DNA of 64,000 nt from Arenimonas donghaensis DSM 18148 = HO3-R19 (GTDB taxonomy: Bacteria; Pseudomonadota; Gammaproteobacteria; Xanthomonadales; Xanthomonadaceae). Each line of letters starts with the position of its first letter. The first letter of the stretch is position 1. The notes below the pieces were generated by a model. It saw only the letters and a program-made list of their open reading frames with translations, did not search any database and had not been told where the DNA came from. The stretch lies in the NCBI RefSeq assembly GCF_000743535.1, contig NZ_AVCJ01000001.1, positions 496,001 to 560,000 of the forward strand. The letters are read 5' to 3'. The position numbers and the translations under genes were made by a program. Shown here in pieces: positions 8,054 through 16,145 of this stretch.

Positions 8054-9517
8054 TCAGATGGGGGTCAGGCTGTCCTGCATCAAGGCTTCGGCGTCCTCGG
8101 CGCAGAAGTCGCCCTCCCAGCGCGCCATCAGCGCCAGGTAAAGCAACTTCTCGAATTCCGGGCGGAAGCGCCGGATGACCGAGTCCGGATCCGGCATCAG
8201 CTTGGCGTCGGCGATCAGGCCAAAGTGCACCGCGCCGTTGTAACTGAGGATGGAAATGCCCAGGCCGATCGAACCGTTCTGCGGCACCCAGAACATCAGG
8301 TCGGTGATCTTGCTGCCGCCCAGGTACAGCGGCATCTGCGGCCCCGGCACGTTGGTGGCGACGGCCGAAGCCTTGCGGCTGAACATCTCCAGCGCGAAGG
8401 CCTGCACGGCCGGTGGCGCCATGCCCACCGCCGCCAGGGCCCCGAAGGTGGCCACCGCCTGCCGGGACTTGCGCAGGACCTTCATCGAGGCGGCGACGCG
8501 CTCGAGTCGTCGCATCGGGTTGGGCTCGCCCACCGGCAGGTCCAGGAACACCAGGCCGAAGTGGTTGCCCAGCTGCTTGGCATGCTCCAGTGGCCGCAGG
8601 TTCACTGGCACGGTAGCGCGGATGGTGATGCCGTCGAGCTGCTCGCCGCGCTCGATCATGTAGCTGCGCAAGGCGCCGGTGGCCGACGCCAGCAGGAGGT
8701 CGTTGACCGTGCAGCGCAGGGCCCGGCTGACCGACTTCACTTCGTCCAGCGACAGCGGTTCGGCCCAGGCCACGCGCTTGCTGACGCCCAGGCGACCCTT
8801 GAGCACGGTGTCGGGATCGTCGGACAGCGAGAGCGCCAGGCCGATCTCCCGGGCGATGTCCACGCCCTCGCTGGCCAGCACGGCGGCCAGGGAGGGGTCG
8901 CGATAAAAATCCATGCCCTTCTCGAGCATCTTGTTGCCCAGCTGCATGTAGCGGTCGATCGCACCCACGCGCTTGGCGACCGGGGCGTGTTCTTCCTTCT
9001 TCAGCCAGCGCTTGGCAAGCGACTTCCTGCGCTTGTCGTCCTCGCCCATCTCGGTGAGCGAAAGCAGCACCTGCACCAGGGCGATGCCGTCGGCGTAACA
9101 GTGGTGGATGCGCGAAATCAGCGCCGAACCGCCGTCGTAACGTTCGACCAGGTGGAACTGCCAGAGCGGCTTGGATTTATCCAGCGGCGTCGAGGCCAGC
9201 TGGCTGGTCAGGCGTTCGAGCTCGCGCTTGCCGCCCTTGCCCGGCAGCGCGGTCAGCCGGATGTGCCAGTCCAGGTCGAAGTCGACGTCGTCCTGCCAGA
9301 CCGCGCCGGTGGGCCCGTCCACGGCCTTTTGCCGGAAGCGCGGATAGGCCAGGAATTTCTGTTCGATCACCTTGCGCAGGGTGCGGATGTCGAGATGGGA
9401 CTCGAACATCATCACGCCGGTGATCATCATCAAATTGGTGGCACGCTCCATGCGCAGCCAGGCGGTGTCCACCCGCGACATCGGCGTCTTGCGGACCTTC
9501 TTGCGCGCCTCGGCCAT
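8054..9517 (-). CDS. Wax ester synthase/diacylglycerol acyltransferase (WS/DGAT)
   Basis: A 487-residue acyltransferase of the WS/DGAT family. The active-site motif HHxxxDG is present as HHCYADG at about 138-144. The C-terminal conserved parts (TVPVNLRPLEHAKQLGNHFG and NVPGPQMPLYLGGSK) also match. It would join acyl-CoA to fatty alcohols or diacylglycerol, making storage neutral lipid at the inner membrane. The frame extends to 9568, but the ATG at 9517 has a perfect GGAGGAAAC Shine-Dalgarno sequence, so I take that start. The Lys/Arg-rich N-terminus (EARKKVRKT) may aid membrane association. The photolyase gene lies 48 bp upstream on the same strand with no evident functional link. Confidence 0.92.
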   Translation of the reverse strand: MAEARKKVRKTPMSRVDTAWLRMERATNLMMITGVMMFESHLDIRTLRKVIEQKFLAYPRFRQKAVDGPTGAVWQDDVDFDLDWHIRLTALPGKGGKRELERLTSQLASTPLDKSKPLWQFHLVERYDGGSALISRIHHCYADGIALVQVLLSLTEMGEDDKRRKSLAKRWLKKEEHAPVAKRVGAIDRYMQLGNKMLEKGMDFYRDPSLAAVLASEGVDIAREIGLALSLSDDPDTVLKGRLGVSKRVAWAEPLSLDEVKSVSRALRCTVNDLLLASATGALRSYMIERGEQLDGITIRATVPVNLRPLEHAKQLGNHFGLVFLDLPVGEPNPMRRLERVAASMKVLRKSRQAVATFGALAAVGMAPPAVQAFALEMFSRKASAVATNVPGPQMPLYLGGSKITDLMFWVPQNGSIGLGISILSYNGAVHFGLIADAKLMPDPDSVIRRFRPEFEKLLYLALMARWEGDFCAEDAEALMQDSLTPI

Positions 9518-9564
9518 GTTTCCTCCCCGGTTCAGGGCAGGATGCCGGCCGCGTGGCGTGGGCG

Positions 9565-11013
9565 TCAACGCCGGGCGGCGCCGTCGGCCTTGACGGTCTC
9601 GTAGGCAGCCAGGGCGGCCTCACGGCTTTCGCGCAGGTCCACCAGCGGTTGGTCCGGGTATTCGGGCGCCTTTTCCCGCAGCAAGTCGGCGTGCTCCCAG
9701 GGTGCCGCCAGGGCCTTGTCCGGCAGCTGCGCCAGTTCCGGGACCCAACGGCGGATGTAGTCACCGGCCGGGTCGAAGCGTCCGGCCTGCGCGACCGGGC
9801 TGAAGATGCGGAAGTACGGCGCGGCGTCGGCGCCTGTGCCGGCGGTCCACTGCCAGCCCTGGGTGTTGTTGGCCAGGTCGGCGTCCACCAGGGTGTCCCA
9901 GAACCAGTCGGCGCCGTGGCGCCAGTGCAGGCGCAGGTTCTTGGTCAGGAAGCTCGCGGCGACCATGCGCACGCGGTTGTGCATCCAGCCGGTGGTCCAG
10001 AGTTCGCGCATGCCGGCGTCCACCAGGGGCACGCCGGTGCGGCCACGCTTCCAGGCCGAAAGCAGCGCCTCGTCCGGATCGACCCAGGGGAAATCCTCGA
10101 ACTTCGGGTTGAGGTTGTCCTGGGCGGTCTGCGGGAAGTGGTAAAGCAGGTGGTGGCTGAACTCGCGCCAGCCCAGCTCCGAGAGGTAGTGCGTGAGGTC
10201 GGCTTCGATGGCCGCCGGCCAGTCCCCGTCCTGCAGCGCCTTGACGATGGTGCGCGGCGAAATCTCGCCAAAATGCAGGTGCGGCGACAGCCGCGAGGTG
10301 CCGACCCGGCCTGGCTTGTCGCGTTCGGCCTTGTAGCCGCGCAGGGCGCCGTCGAGGAAAACCTCCAGCATTTCCAGCGCGCCCGCCTCGCCGGGGGCCC
10401 AGTGCTCCCAGAAGCCAGCGTCCCAGTCCGGTTCGTGTGCCGGCGGCCGCAGGCCCAGGTCGCCCACGTCCAGACCCGCCAGCGTCACCGGCGGTTCGGG
10501 CAGGCGCTTGGGTGCGCTGCCGGCGCGCAGGCCTTCCAGCCGCTGACGGGCGTTTTTCCAGAATGGCGTGAATACGCGGTAGGGACCGCCCTGACCGGTC
10601 TGCACCGTCCAGGGTTCGACCAGCAAGGCGGCGTTGTGGCTCTCGACCGGGATGCCACGGGACTTGAGCCCCTGTTTGATGCGCGTGTCGCGGGCGATGC
10701 TGGCCGGTTCGTACAGGCGATTCCAGTGCAGTGCCGCGGCCTGGGTCTCTGAAATGAGCTTCTCGAGTTCGGACAGGCTGTCGCCCTGGCGGATCACCAG
10801 ACGCGAGCCGCGTGCCTGCAGGTCGGCGTCGAGCGCCTGCAACGAACGATGCAGCCAGGCGCGGCTGGCGGCACCCGGCGCCCACGGCGCCTCTTCTTCC
10901 GGGGCGTGGATGTAGACCGGCACCGGCACGTGGCCGGCATCGAGCGCGGCCTGCAGGGCCGGGTTATCGGCCAGGCGCAGGTCGCGGCGGAACCAGACCA
11001 GGGCGTTGGACAT
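9565..11013 (-). CDS. phrB: Deoxyribodipyrimidine photolyase
   Basis: A 482-residue class-I photolyase of normal length. The N-terminal alpha/beta antenna domain begins LVWFRRDLRLADNPAL. The C-terminal FAD domain contains GRTGVPLVDAGMRELWTTGW, RVRMVAASFLTKNLRLHW and DADLANNTQGWQWTAGTG, typical of CPD photolyases. It repairs cyclobutane pyrimidine dimers using blue light. The SDR gene follows upstream on the same strand with only 6 bp between, so they are probably co-transcribed. A 6-4 photolyase or cryptochrome role is less likely given the strong match to PhrB. Confidence 0.96.
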   Translation of the reverse strand: MSNALVWFRRDLRLADNPALQAALDAGHVPVPVYIHAPEEEAPWAPGAASRAWLHRSLQALDADLQARGSRLVIRQGDSLSELEKLISETQAAALHWNRLYEPASIARDTRIKQGLKSRGIPVESHNAALLVEPWTVQTGQGGPYRVFTPFWKNARQRLEGLRAGSAPKRLPEPPVTLAGLDVGDLGLRPPAHEPDWDAGFWEHWAPGEAGALEMLEVFLDGALRGYKAERDKPGRVGTSRLSPHLHFGEISPRTIVKALQDGDWPAAIEADLTHYLSELGWREFSHHLLYHFPQTAQDNLNPKFEDFPWVDPDEALLSAWKRGRTGVPLVDAGMRELWTTGWMHNRVRMVAASFLTKNLRLHWRHGADWFWDTLVDADLANNTQGWQWTAGTGADAAPYFRIFSPVAQAGRFDPAGDYIRRWVPELAQLPDKALAAPWEHADLLREKAPEYPDQPLVDLRESREAALAAYETVKADGAARR

Positions 11014-11019
11014 CGGCGC

Positions 11020-11760
11020 TCAGCCCGCCCGCACCATCGGACGCACGGCCTGGAAGCCGCCGTCGAGGGCGACCACCTGGCCGGTGACCCAGGCGGCGTC
11101 TTCAGACAGCAGGAAGGCGCCCAGCGCCGCCGCGTCCTCGGCTTCGCCGTGGCGGCCGAGCGGGTACTGGGCCTTGATCGACTTCACCGAAGCCTCGTTC
11201 GACAACAGGCGGGCCGTAGCCGGCGTGCGCATCAGGCCCGGGGCGATCGCATTCACGCGCAGGCCCGAGGCGGAGTAGTCGGCGGCCAGCGCCCGCACCA
11301 GGCCTTCGACACCGCCCTTGGCCGCGGCGATGGCGGCATGGTTGGCCACGCCCATGCCGGCGGCGACCGAACTGAAGAACAGCAGGCTGCCGCCCTGCCC
11401 GGCCTTGTGTACCCGCGGTGCATAAGCCTGGGCGACGAAAAACGCGCTGTCGAGGTTGGCGGCCAGGCAGTCGCGATACATGGCCTCGGTCGTGCGGGGC
11501 AGCGAGCCCAGCACCACGGCGCCGGCGCAGTGGGCCAGGGCCATCGGCGGCGACCCGAAGGCGCCCTCTGCAGCCGACAGCGCGTGGTCGGCGCCGGCGG
11601 CCGTGGAGACGTCGGCTTCTATCACCAGGTCGGCGGGGTCGGCTTCCAGCTTGTCCGGCTGGCGGGTCACCAGGGCCAGGCGCCAGCCGGCGTCACGCAG
11701 GCGGCTGGCCAGGGCGGTGGCGACGCCGCCGGAGGCACCGGTGATCAGGCAGGTGGGCAT
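11020..11760 (-). CDS. SDR-family protein lacking the catalytic tyrosine
   Basis: A 246-residue short-chain dehydrogenase/reductase fold. The start MPTCLITGASGGVATALASR carries the TGxxxGxG-like NAD(P) motif (TGASGGVA), and CAG in AHCAGAVV replaces the usual NNAG. At the active site the Ser (FFSSVAAG, near 130-131) and Lys148 are kept, but the YxxxK tyrosine is Ile144 (HAAIAAAKGG). The fold is intact and the C-terminus (VTGQVVALDGGFQAVR) is normal, so this looks like a conserved variant and not decay. Substrate unknown. It is probably co-transcribed with the photolyase (6 bp gap). An upstream in-frame ATG at 11787 is possible, but the family begins at 11760. Confidence 0.85.
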   Translation of the reverse strand: MPTCLITGASGGVATALASRLRDAGWRLALVTRQPDKLEADPADLVIEADVSTAAGADHALSAAEGAFGSPPMALAHCAGAVVLGSLPRTTEAMYRDCLAANLDSAFFVAQAYAPRVHKAGQGGSLLFFSSVAAGMGVANHAAIAAAKGGVEGLVRALAADYSASGLRVNAIAPGLMRTPATARLLSNEASVKSIKAQYPLGRHGEAEDAAALGAFLLSEDAAWVTGQVVALDGGFQAVRPMVRAG

Positions 11761-11790
11761 GGGCAGGTCCGTCGAACGTGTCGCCACAGC

Positions 11791-12013
11791 CTAGCGCCCA
11801 CCCCCGTGTTCCGGTCGTGAACCATCGGCCAGCGATGCCCGCAGCAGCCGGGCCTGCTCGCGGATCGCGGCCAGCTCGGCCGCGGGCTTGCGCCCCAGGT
11901 GCGACCACTGCCCAGACCGCGTCGGTGGCCGGATCGAAGTCGTCGAAGACCGTGGACTGCCGGTCGAGTTGGACGCCCAGGACCAGCACCAGGTGATGCA
12001 GTGGTTTTGCCAT
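11791..12013 (-). pseudogene. Remnant of a cryptochrome/photolyase-related gene (COG3046-like)
   Basis: The reading frame starting at 12013 gives MAKPLHHLVLVLGVQLDRQS and then a FDDFDPATDAVW segment, which closely resembles the N-terminus of the FeS photolyase-related family (LVLGDQL...DAVW). After about 35 residues it degenerates into low-complexity sequence. In the +1-shifted frame a plausible helical end appears (WSHLGRKPAAELAAIREQAR), ending at the TAG at 11793-11791. Most of the roughly 500-residue gene is therefore missing, consistent with an internal deletion. It sits directly upstream of the SDR and photolyase genes, a fitting neighbourhood. The family assignment rests on a short match. 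Confidence 0.5.
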
Positions 12014-12074
12014 CCCGGCAGTGTGCCGGCGGCGCCGTGCGGGCGCCGACAAGGCGGCCCGGACCGCCCGGTCC

Positions 12075-13220
12075 TCAGCCGCCGATGTATTCGCGCGGGA
12101 TGCGGCCGTTGAGCCCGACGAGGATTTCGTAGGGGATGGTGCCCGCGGCGAGGGCCACGTCTTCGCAGCGGATCGCCTGGCCGCCCTGCCCGCCGATCAG
12201 CACCACCTCGTCCTCGTTGTAGGCCGTGCCGGCCGGCCCGATGTCGACCATGAACTGGTCCATGCAGATGCGCCCGACGATGGGGTAGCGCTGGCCGCGC
12301 ACCAGCACCTGGCCGCGCGAACTGAGCGCCCGTGGGAAGCCGTCGCCATAACCGATCGGCACGGTGACCACGCGGGTGGCGACCTGCGGTGCCCAGGTGC
12401 CGCCGTAGCTGACCGGGTCGCCGGCCGGCACCACCTTGAAGTAAACGACCTGCGAGGCCAGGCTCATCGCCGGCCGCAGGGCCACGGTCGGTCGCGAGGC
12501 GGCGTCGGGCAGCACGCCGAACAGCGCGATGCCCGGCCGCACCAGGTCCAGGTGGGTTTCGGGGAAATGCAGCACGCCGCCGGAGTTGGCCAGGTGCCGG
12601 ACCGGCATCGGGGCACCGAGCCGGTCGAAATGGGCGCAGGCGTCGAGGAACCGTTCCAGCTGCCGGGCCGTGGCCGGCGAGTCCGGATCGTCGGCGCAGG
12701 CCAGGTGCGAATAGATGCCCTTGATGTCGCAGTGGCGCGAAGCCAGCGCGGCCTCGATGAAGGGACCGGCGTGGTAGCTGTGCACGCCAATGCGCTCCAT
12801 GCCGGTGTCGATCTTCAGATGCACGGTGGCGCGCTGGCCCAGGGACTCGGCCGCGGCCTCGACCTGGCGCAGTTTGTCGATCGACGACACCGTGATTTCC
12901 AGGTTGTTCGCGATCAGGCTCGCGGCCTGCGGCCCGAAGACGCCGCCCATCACCAGGATCGGCAGGCTGACGCCGGCGCGGCGAAGGGCGATGCCCTCTT
13001 CCAGGAAGGCCACGCCCAACTGGCCGGCCCCGTTCGCCTGCAGGTGCAGGCCCACGCGGGCCAGTCCGTGGCCGTAGGCATTGGCCTTGATGATCGGCAT
13101 CACCGGCACGCCGGCGTGGGCGCCCAGGGCGCGCAGGTTGTGGGTGATGGCGTCCAGGTCCACGCGGATGCGCGTGGGCCGCTGGCTGAAGAGGTCGTCG
13201 CGCTGGCTGGCGGGGTCCAT
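12075..13220 (-). CDS. alr: Alanine racemase
   Basis: A 381-residue PLP enzyme making D-alanine for peptidoglycan. The PLP lysine is near 45 in MPIIKANAYGHGLARVG, the family signature. Other landmarks are KIDTGMERIGVH and the C-terminal GRICMDQFMVDIGP. It lies 25 bp downstream of dnaB on the same strand; this dnaB-alr order is common in gammaproteobacteria. It is most likely the constitutive biosynthetic enzyme, because no D-amino-acid dehydrogenase is adjacent. Confidence 0.97.
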   Translation of the reverse strand: MDPASQRDDLFSQRPTRIRVDLDAITHNLRALGAHAGVPVMPIIKANAYGHGLARVGLHLQANGAGQLGVAFLEEGIALRRAGVSLPILVMGGVFGPQAASLIANNLEITVSSIDKLRQVEAAAESLGQRATVHLKIDTGMERIGVHSYHAGPFIEAALASRHCDIKGIYSHLACADDPDSPATARQLERFLDACAHFDRLGAPMPVRHLANSGGVLHFPETHLDLVRPGIALFGVLPDAASRPTVALRPAMSLASQVVYFKVVPAGDPVSYGGTWAPQVATRVVTVPIGYGDGFPRALSSRGQVLVRGQRYPIVGRICMDQFMVDIGPAGTAYNEDEVVLIGGQGGQAIRCEDVALAAGTIPYEILVGLNGRIPREYIGG

Positions 13221-13245
13221 CGGCCGATTCTAGCCCGGGCCCGGC

Positions 13246-14634
13246 CTATTCGAAGCTGCCGACGCTGTCCCGGGCCAGGTTGTCGAAGCGGGTGTATTCG
13301 CCGAAGAACTTGAGCTTGAGCGTGCCGGTGGGGCCGGAACGCTGCTTGGCGATGATCACTTCGGCCAGACCCTTGTCGGCCGAGTCCTTGTGGTAGTACT
13401 CGTCGCGGTAGATGAACATGATGATGTCGGCGTCCTGCTCGATGGCACCCGACTCACGCAGGTCGGCCATGACCGGGCGTTTGTCGGTGCGCGACTCCAG
13501 GCCACGGTTGAGCTGGGACAGCGCGACCACCGGCACGTTGAGCTCCTTGGCCAGGGCCTTGAGCGAGCGCGAGATCTCGGAAATCTCGTTGGTGCGGTTC
13601 TCGCCGGTGCCGGGCACCTGCATCAGCTGCAGATAGTCGACCACGATCAGGCCCAGGTCGTGTTCGCGCTTGATGCGCCGCGCCTTCGAGCGCAGCACGT
13701 CCGGCGACAGCGCCGGCGTGTCGTCGATGAAGACCTTCACTTCCGACAGCATCTTGATCGCCATGTTCACCCGCGACCAATCCTCGTCCTCGAGCTGGCC
13801 GGTGCGCAGGCGGGTGGCGTTGATGCGGCCGATGGAGGAGATGAGTCGGAACGCCAGCTGCGAGGCCGACATTTCCATCGAGTAAACCGCCACGGCCTTC
13901 TTGGACTTGATGGCGCCGTATTCGGCGATGTTCAGCGCCAACGTGGTCTTGCCCATGGCGGGACGGGCCGCCAGGATGATCAGGTCCGACGGCTGCAGGC
14001 CGGCGGTGAGCTCGTCGAGGTCGGTGAAACCAGTGGCCAGGCCGGTGACGTTGCCCTGGTTCTCGTAGCGTTCCTGCAGGACCTGGAAGGCTTCCTTCAT
14101 CGCGTCGCGCAGGGTGACGAAGTCGGCGCGGCCGCGGCGGCCCTGCTCGGCGATCTTGAAGACCTTCTGCTCGGCGGCCGACAGCACTTCCTGGCTGTCG
14201 CGGCCGTCGGGCTGGAAGCCGTCGTTGACGATTTCGGTGCCGGCTTCGATGAGCTGCCGCAGCACGGCCTTCTCGCGCACGATCTCGGCGTAGGCCTTGA
14301 TGTTGGCGGCCGAAGGCGTGGTGCTGGCCAGCTCGATCAGGTAGCCGGTGCCACCGATTTGTTCACTGAGCGAGTTCGACTCGAACCATTCGCCCAGGGT
14401 GACGGCGTCGAAGGGTTTGTTCTTGTCGCTCAGGTCGCGGATGGCGCGATAGATGAGCCGGTGGTCGCGGCGGTAGAAGTCGTTTTCGGTGAGGAAGTCG
14501 CCAACCCGGTCGAGCGAATCCGGCGCCAGCATCAGGCCGCCCAGCACCGCCTGCTCGGCCTCCACCGACTGGGGCGGCAGGCGCAGCGCGTCGATCTTGG
14601 CGTCGGTTCTGAAGGAGTCGGGACGTGCGGACAT
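13246..14634 (-). CDS. dnaB: Replicative DNA helicase DnaB
   Basis: A 462-residue replicative helicase of normal length. The N-terminal helical domain (LPPQSVEAEQAVLGGLML) is followed by the RecA-like ATPase with Walker A near 223-230 (ARPAMGKT), Walker B in LIVVDYLQLM, and the C-terminal arginine-finger region RSGPTGTLKLKF. It unwinds DNA ahead of the replisome as a hexamer. No intein is present. It is transcribed toward alr. A DnaA-box-like sequence lies about 90 bp upstream. Confidence 0.98.
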   Translation of the reverse strand: MSARPDSFRTDAKIDALRLPPQSVEAEQAVLGGLMLAPDSLDRVGDFLTENDFYRRDHRLIYRAIRDLSDKNKPFDAVTLGEWFESNSLSEQIGGTGYLIELASTTPSAANIKAYAEIVREKAVLRQLIEAGTEIVNDGFQPDGRDSQEVLSAAEQKVFKIAEQGRRGRADFVTLRDAMKEAFQVLQERYENQGNVTGLATGFTDLDELTAGLQPSDLIILAARPAMGKTTLALNIAEYGAIKSKKAVAVYSMEMSASQLAFRLISSIGRINATRLRTGQLEDEDWSRVNMAIKMLSEVKVFIDDTPALSPDVLRSKARRIKREHDLGLIVVDYLQLMQVPGTGENRTNEISEISRSLKALAKELNVPVVALSQLNRGLESRTDKRPVMADLRESGAIEQDADIIMFIYRDEYYHKDSADKGLAEVIIAKQRSGPTGTLKLKFFGEYTRFDNLARDSVGSFE

Positions 14635-14725
14635 GTTCGCCTTTTTCTAATTATCGACGTGGCGGGCCACGCGGGCCAGGTCGGTCATCCTAACGACCTG
14701 GCCTTCCAAGCGTTAGGCATAACCC

Positions 14726-14734
14726 TGTGCATAA
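14726..14734 (-). promoter_or_regulatory. DnaA-box-like sequence upstream of dnaB
   Basis: On the minus strand this reads TTATGCACA, an exact match to the DnaA-box consensus TTATNCACA. A weaker second copy (TTATGCCTA) follows three bases later. It lies in the dnaB upstream region and could couple dnaB expression to DnaA. A single 9-mer can occur by chance, so this is only a candidate. Confidence 0.3.
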
Positions 14735-14787
14735 CCGGTGGGCATCTCATACCCGCCCGGGCTCTCATATCGTGAGATTGGCGCAGG

Positions 14788-14816
14788 AAATGCAAAGGGG
14801 GCGCCGAAACGCCCCC
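14788..14816 (-). terminator. Candidate terminator after the Cys-rich gene
   Basis: A 7-bp G/C stem (GGGGGCG at 14797-14803 with CGCCCCC at 14810-14816) followed on the minus strand by TTTGCATTTCC. The stem begins 24 bp after the stop of the secreted Cys-rich protein. The T tract is interrupted, so strength is uncertain. Confidence 0.5.
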
Positions 14817-14840
14817 TGTCCGGGTCTCCGTGGCGTGCGC

Positions 14841-15272
14841 CTATTCGACGCAGATCGCGTCGCCGGCGTCGCCCTTGCCGGTGCCGCCGGCCTCTTCGCA
14901 CAGCAGCAGGAACAGGTTGCAGCTGCCGCCTTCGCCGGTATTGGTGCAACAGGTGATGGTCTTGGTTTCGCTGCTGCAGTCCGCGGTCTCGTAGGCCTGG
15001 GGATTGCCGTCCGGATCCACGGCCGGCGCGAACCGGCCGGGCGTCGGCACCGTGCCAACGGGTGGCTTGCGCGCCGGGGCCGCAACCCGCGCCGGCCGTG
15101 CCGCCGGTGCCTGGCTGCGCTGCTTGGCGTCAATTTCGTCCGGTTCGACGCCCTGGCTGGCCGCGGTCGCCGTCGCCGGCTTGCGGGTCTCGCTGGCCGA
15201 TGCGGACGCCGCCACCGCGACGAGGGCCATGGCCACGATCGTTGCCATCATTAGTCGGAGGCTGGGTTTCAT
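14841..15272 (-). CDS. Secreted Cys-rich protein of unknown function
   Basis: A 143-residue protein not recognised as a known family. An AAGGAGAA Shine-Dalgarno sequence supports the ATG at 15272. A Sec signal peptide is evident (MKPSLRLMMATIVAMALVAV, then ASASASE). Next comes a low-complexity Ala/Lys/Pro-rich linker with RSQAPAARPARVAAPARKPP. The last roughly 50 residues hold all the cysteines (ADCSSETKTITCCTNTGEGG, then SCNLFLLLCEEAGG and a final ICVE), suggesting a small disulfide-bonded periplasmic or extracellular domain. It sits between rplI and dnaB, isolated by hairpins on both sides, so it is probably an independent transcript. Confidence 0.75.
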   Translation of the reverse strand: MKPSLRLMMATIVAMALVAVAASASASETRKPATATAASQGVEPDEIDAKQRSQAPAARPARVAAPARKPPVGTVPTPGRFAPAVDPDGNPQAYETADCSSETKTITCCTNTGEGGSCNLFLLLCEEAGGTGKGDAGDAICVE

Positions 15273-15333
15273 GGGGTTCTCCTTGTGCCGGGGGGGCATC
15301 CAGGAATAACGCACCACGGCACGCCGGGGGGCC

Positions 15334-15367
15334 AAAAAGACGAAGGCCGCCCCGGGGGGCGGCCTTC
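15334..15367 (-). terminator. Rho-independent terminator after rplI
   Basis: A 12-bp perfect stem (GAAGGCCGCCCC at 15342-15353 with GGGGCGGCCTTC at 15356-15367) followed on the minus strand by GTCTTTTT. It lies 22 bp beyond the rplI stop and ends the ribosomal operon. Confidence 0.9.
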
Positions 15368-15389
15368 GGCGGTCCGCATGGCTCGCGGA

Positions 15390-15839
15390 TCAGGCTTCGG
15401 CTTCGACGATCACCTTGACGGTGGTCTGGGCGTCGGCGTGCAGGCGCACTTCGATGTCGAACTCGCCGGTGCGGCGCAGCGGGCCTTCGCCCAGCACGAC
15501 TTCGTTCTTCTCCAGCGCGAAACCGGCCTTGGTGAAGGCTTCGGCGATGTCGCGCGGGCCGATCGAACCGAACAGCTTGCCTTCGGTCGAGGCGTTGGCG
15601 GCGATGGTCACCGACGCGCCCTCGAGCTTGGCCTTGCGGGCTTCGGCGTCGGCCAGCTGGGCGTTGGCCTTGGCTTCGTACTCGGCGCGCTTGGCTTCGA
15701 ACGCGGCCACGTTGTCGGCGGTCGCCGGCACGGCCTTGCCGTAGGGGATCAGGTAGTTGCGGCCGTAGCCCGGCTTGACCTTCACCTTGTCGCCCAGGCC
15801 GCCGAGGTTGACGACCTTCTGCAGGAGGATCAGTTCCAT
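15390..15839 (-). CDS. rplI: 50S ribosomal protein L9
   Basis: 149 residues, the usual length. It begins [20 protein letters not shown] and has the L9 signature [17 protein letters not shown], then the long connecting helix ([20 protein letters not shown]) and the C-terminal globular domain. It binds 23S rRNA in the large subunit. It is the third gene of the rpsF-rpsR-rplI operon and is followed by a strong terminator. Confidence 0.98.
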   Translation of the reverse strand: MELILLQKVVNLGGLGDKVKVKPGYGRNYLIPYGKAVPATADNVAAFEAKRAEYEAKANAQLADAEARKAKLEGASVTIAANASTEGKLFGSIGPRDIAEAFTKAGFALEKNEVVLGEGPLRRTGEFDIEVRLHADAQTTVKVIVEAEA

Positions 15840-15900
15840 TTTTTTAACTCCGTAACGTTAGCGGGGCCGGTGGCCCCGCAACTGTGGCTGTCCGTCAGGA

Positions 15901-16131
15901 TCAGTTCTGGTGGTTGTCGGTGTACGGGATCAGGGCCAGCTCGCGGGCGCGCTTGATCGCGGTCTGCAGCTGGCGCTGGTACTTGGCCTTGGTGCCGGTG
16001 ATGCGGCTCGGCACGATCTTGCCGTTTTCGGTCAGGTACTGGCGCAGGGTGTTGAGATCCTTGTAGTCGATCTCCTTGACACCCTCGGCGGTGAACTTGC
16101 AGAACTTGCGGCGGCGGAAGAACTTGCTCAT
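15901..16131 (-). CDS. rpsR: 30S ribosomal protein S18
   Basis: 76 residues, normal for S18, opening [20 protein letters not shown] and containing [20 protein letters not shown] and the basic [20 protein letters not shown]. It forms a heterodimer with S6 in the small subunit. It lies 14 bp after rpsF, with rplI next. Confidence 0.98.
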   Translation of the reverse strand: MSKFFRRRKFCKFTAEGVKEIDYKDLNTLRQYLTENGKIVPSRITGTKAKYQRQLQTAIKRARELALIPYTDNHQN

Positions 16132-16145
16132 GTCGGTCTCCTGGC

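Noticed and set aside
11693-12052. Intact small gene at the cryptochrome remnant
   Set aside because: Only the first ~35 residues after the internal ATG look like a protein family; the rest is out-of-frame low-complexity sequence running into the SDR gene, so I call it a remnant.
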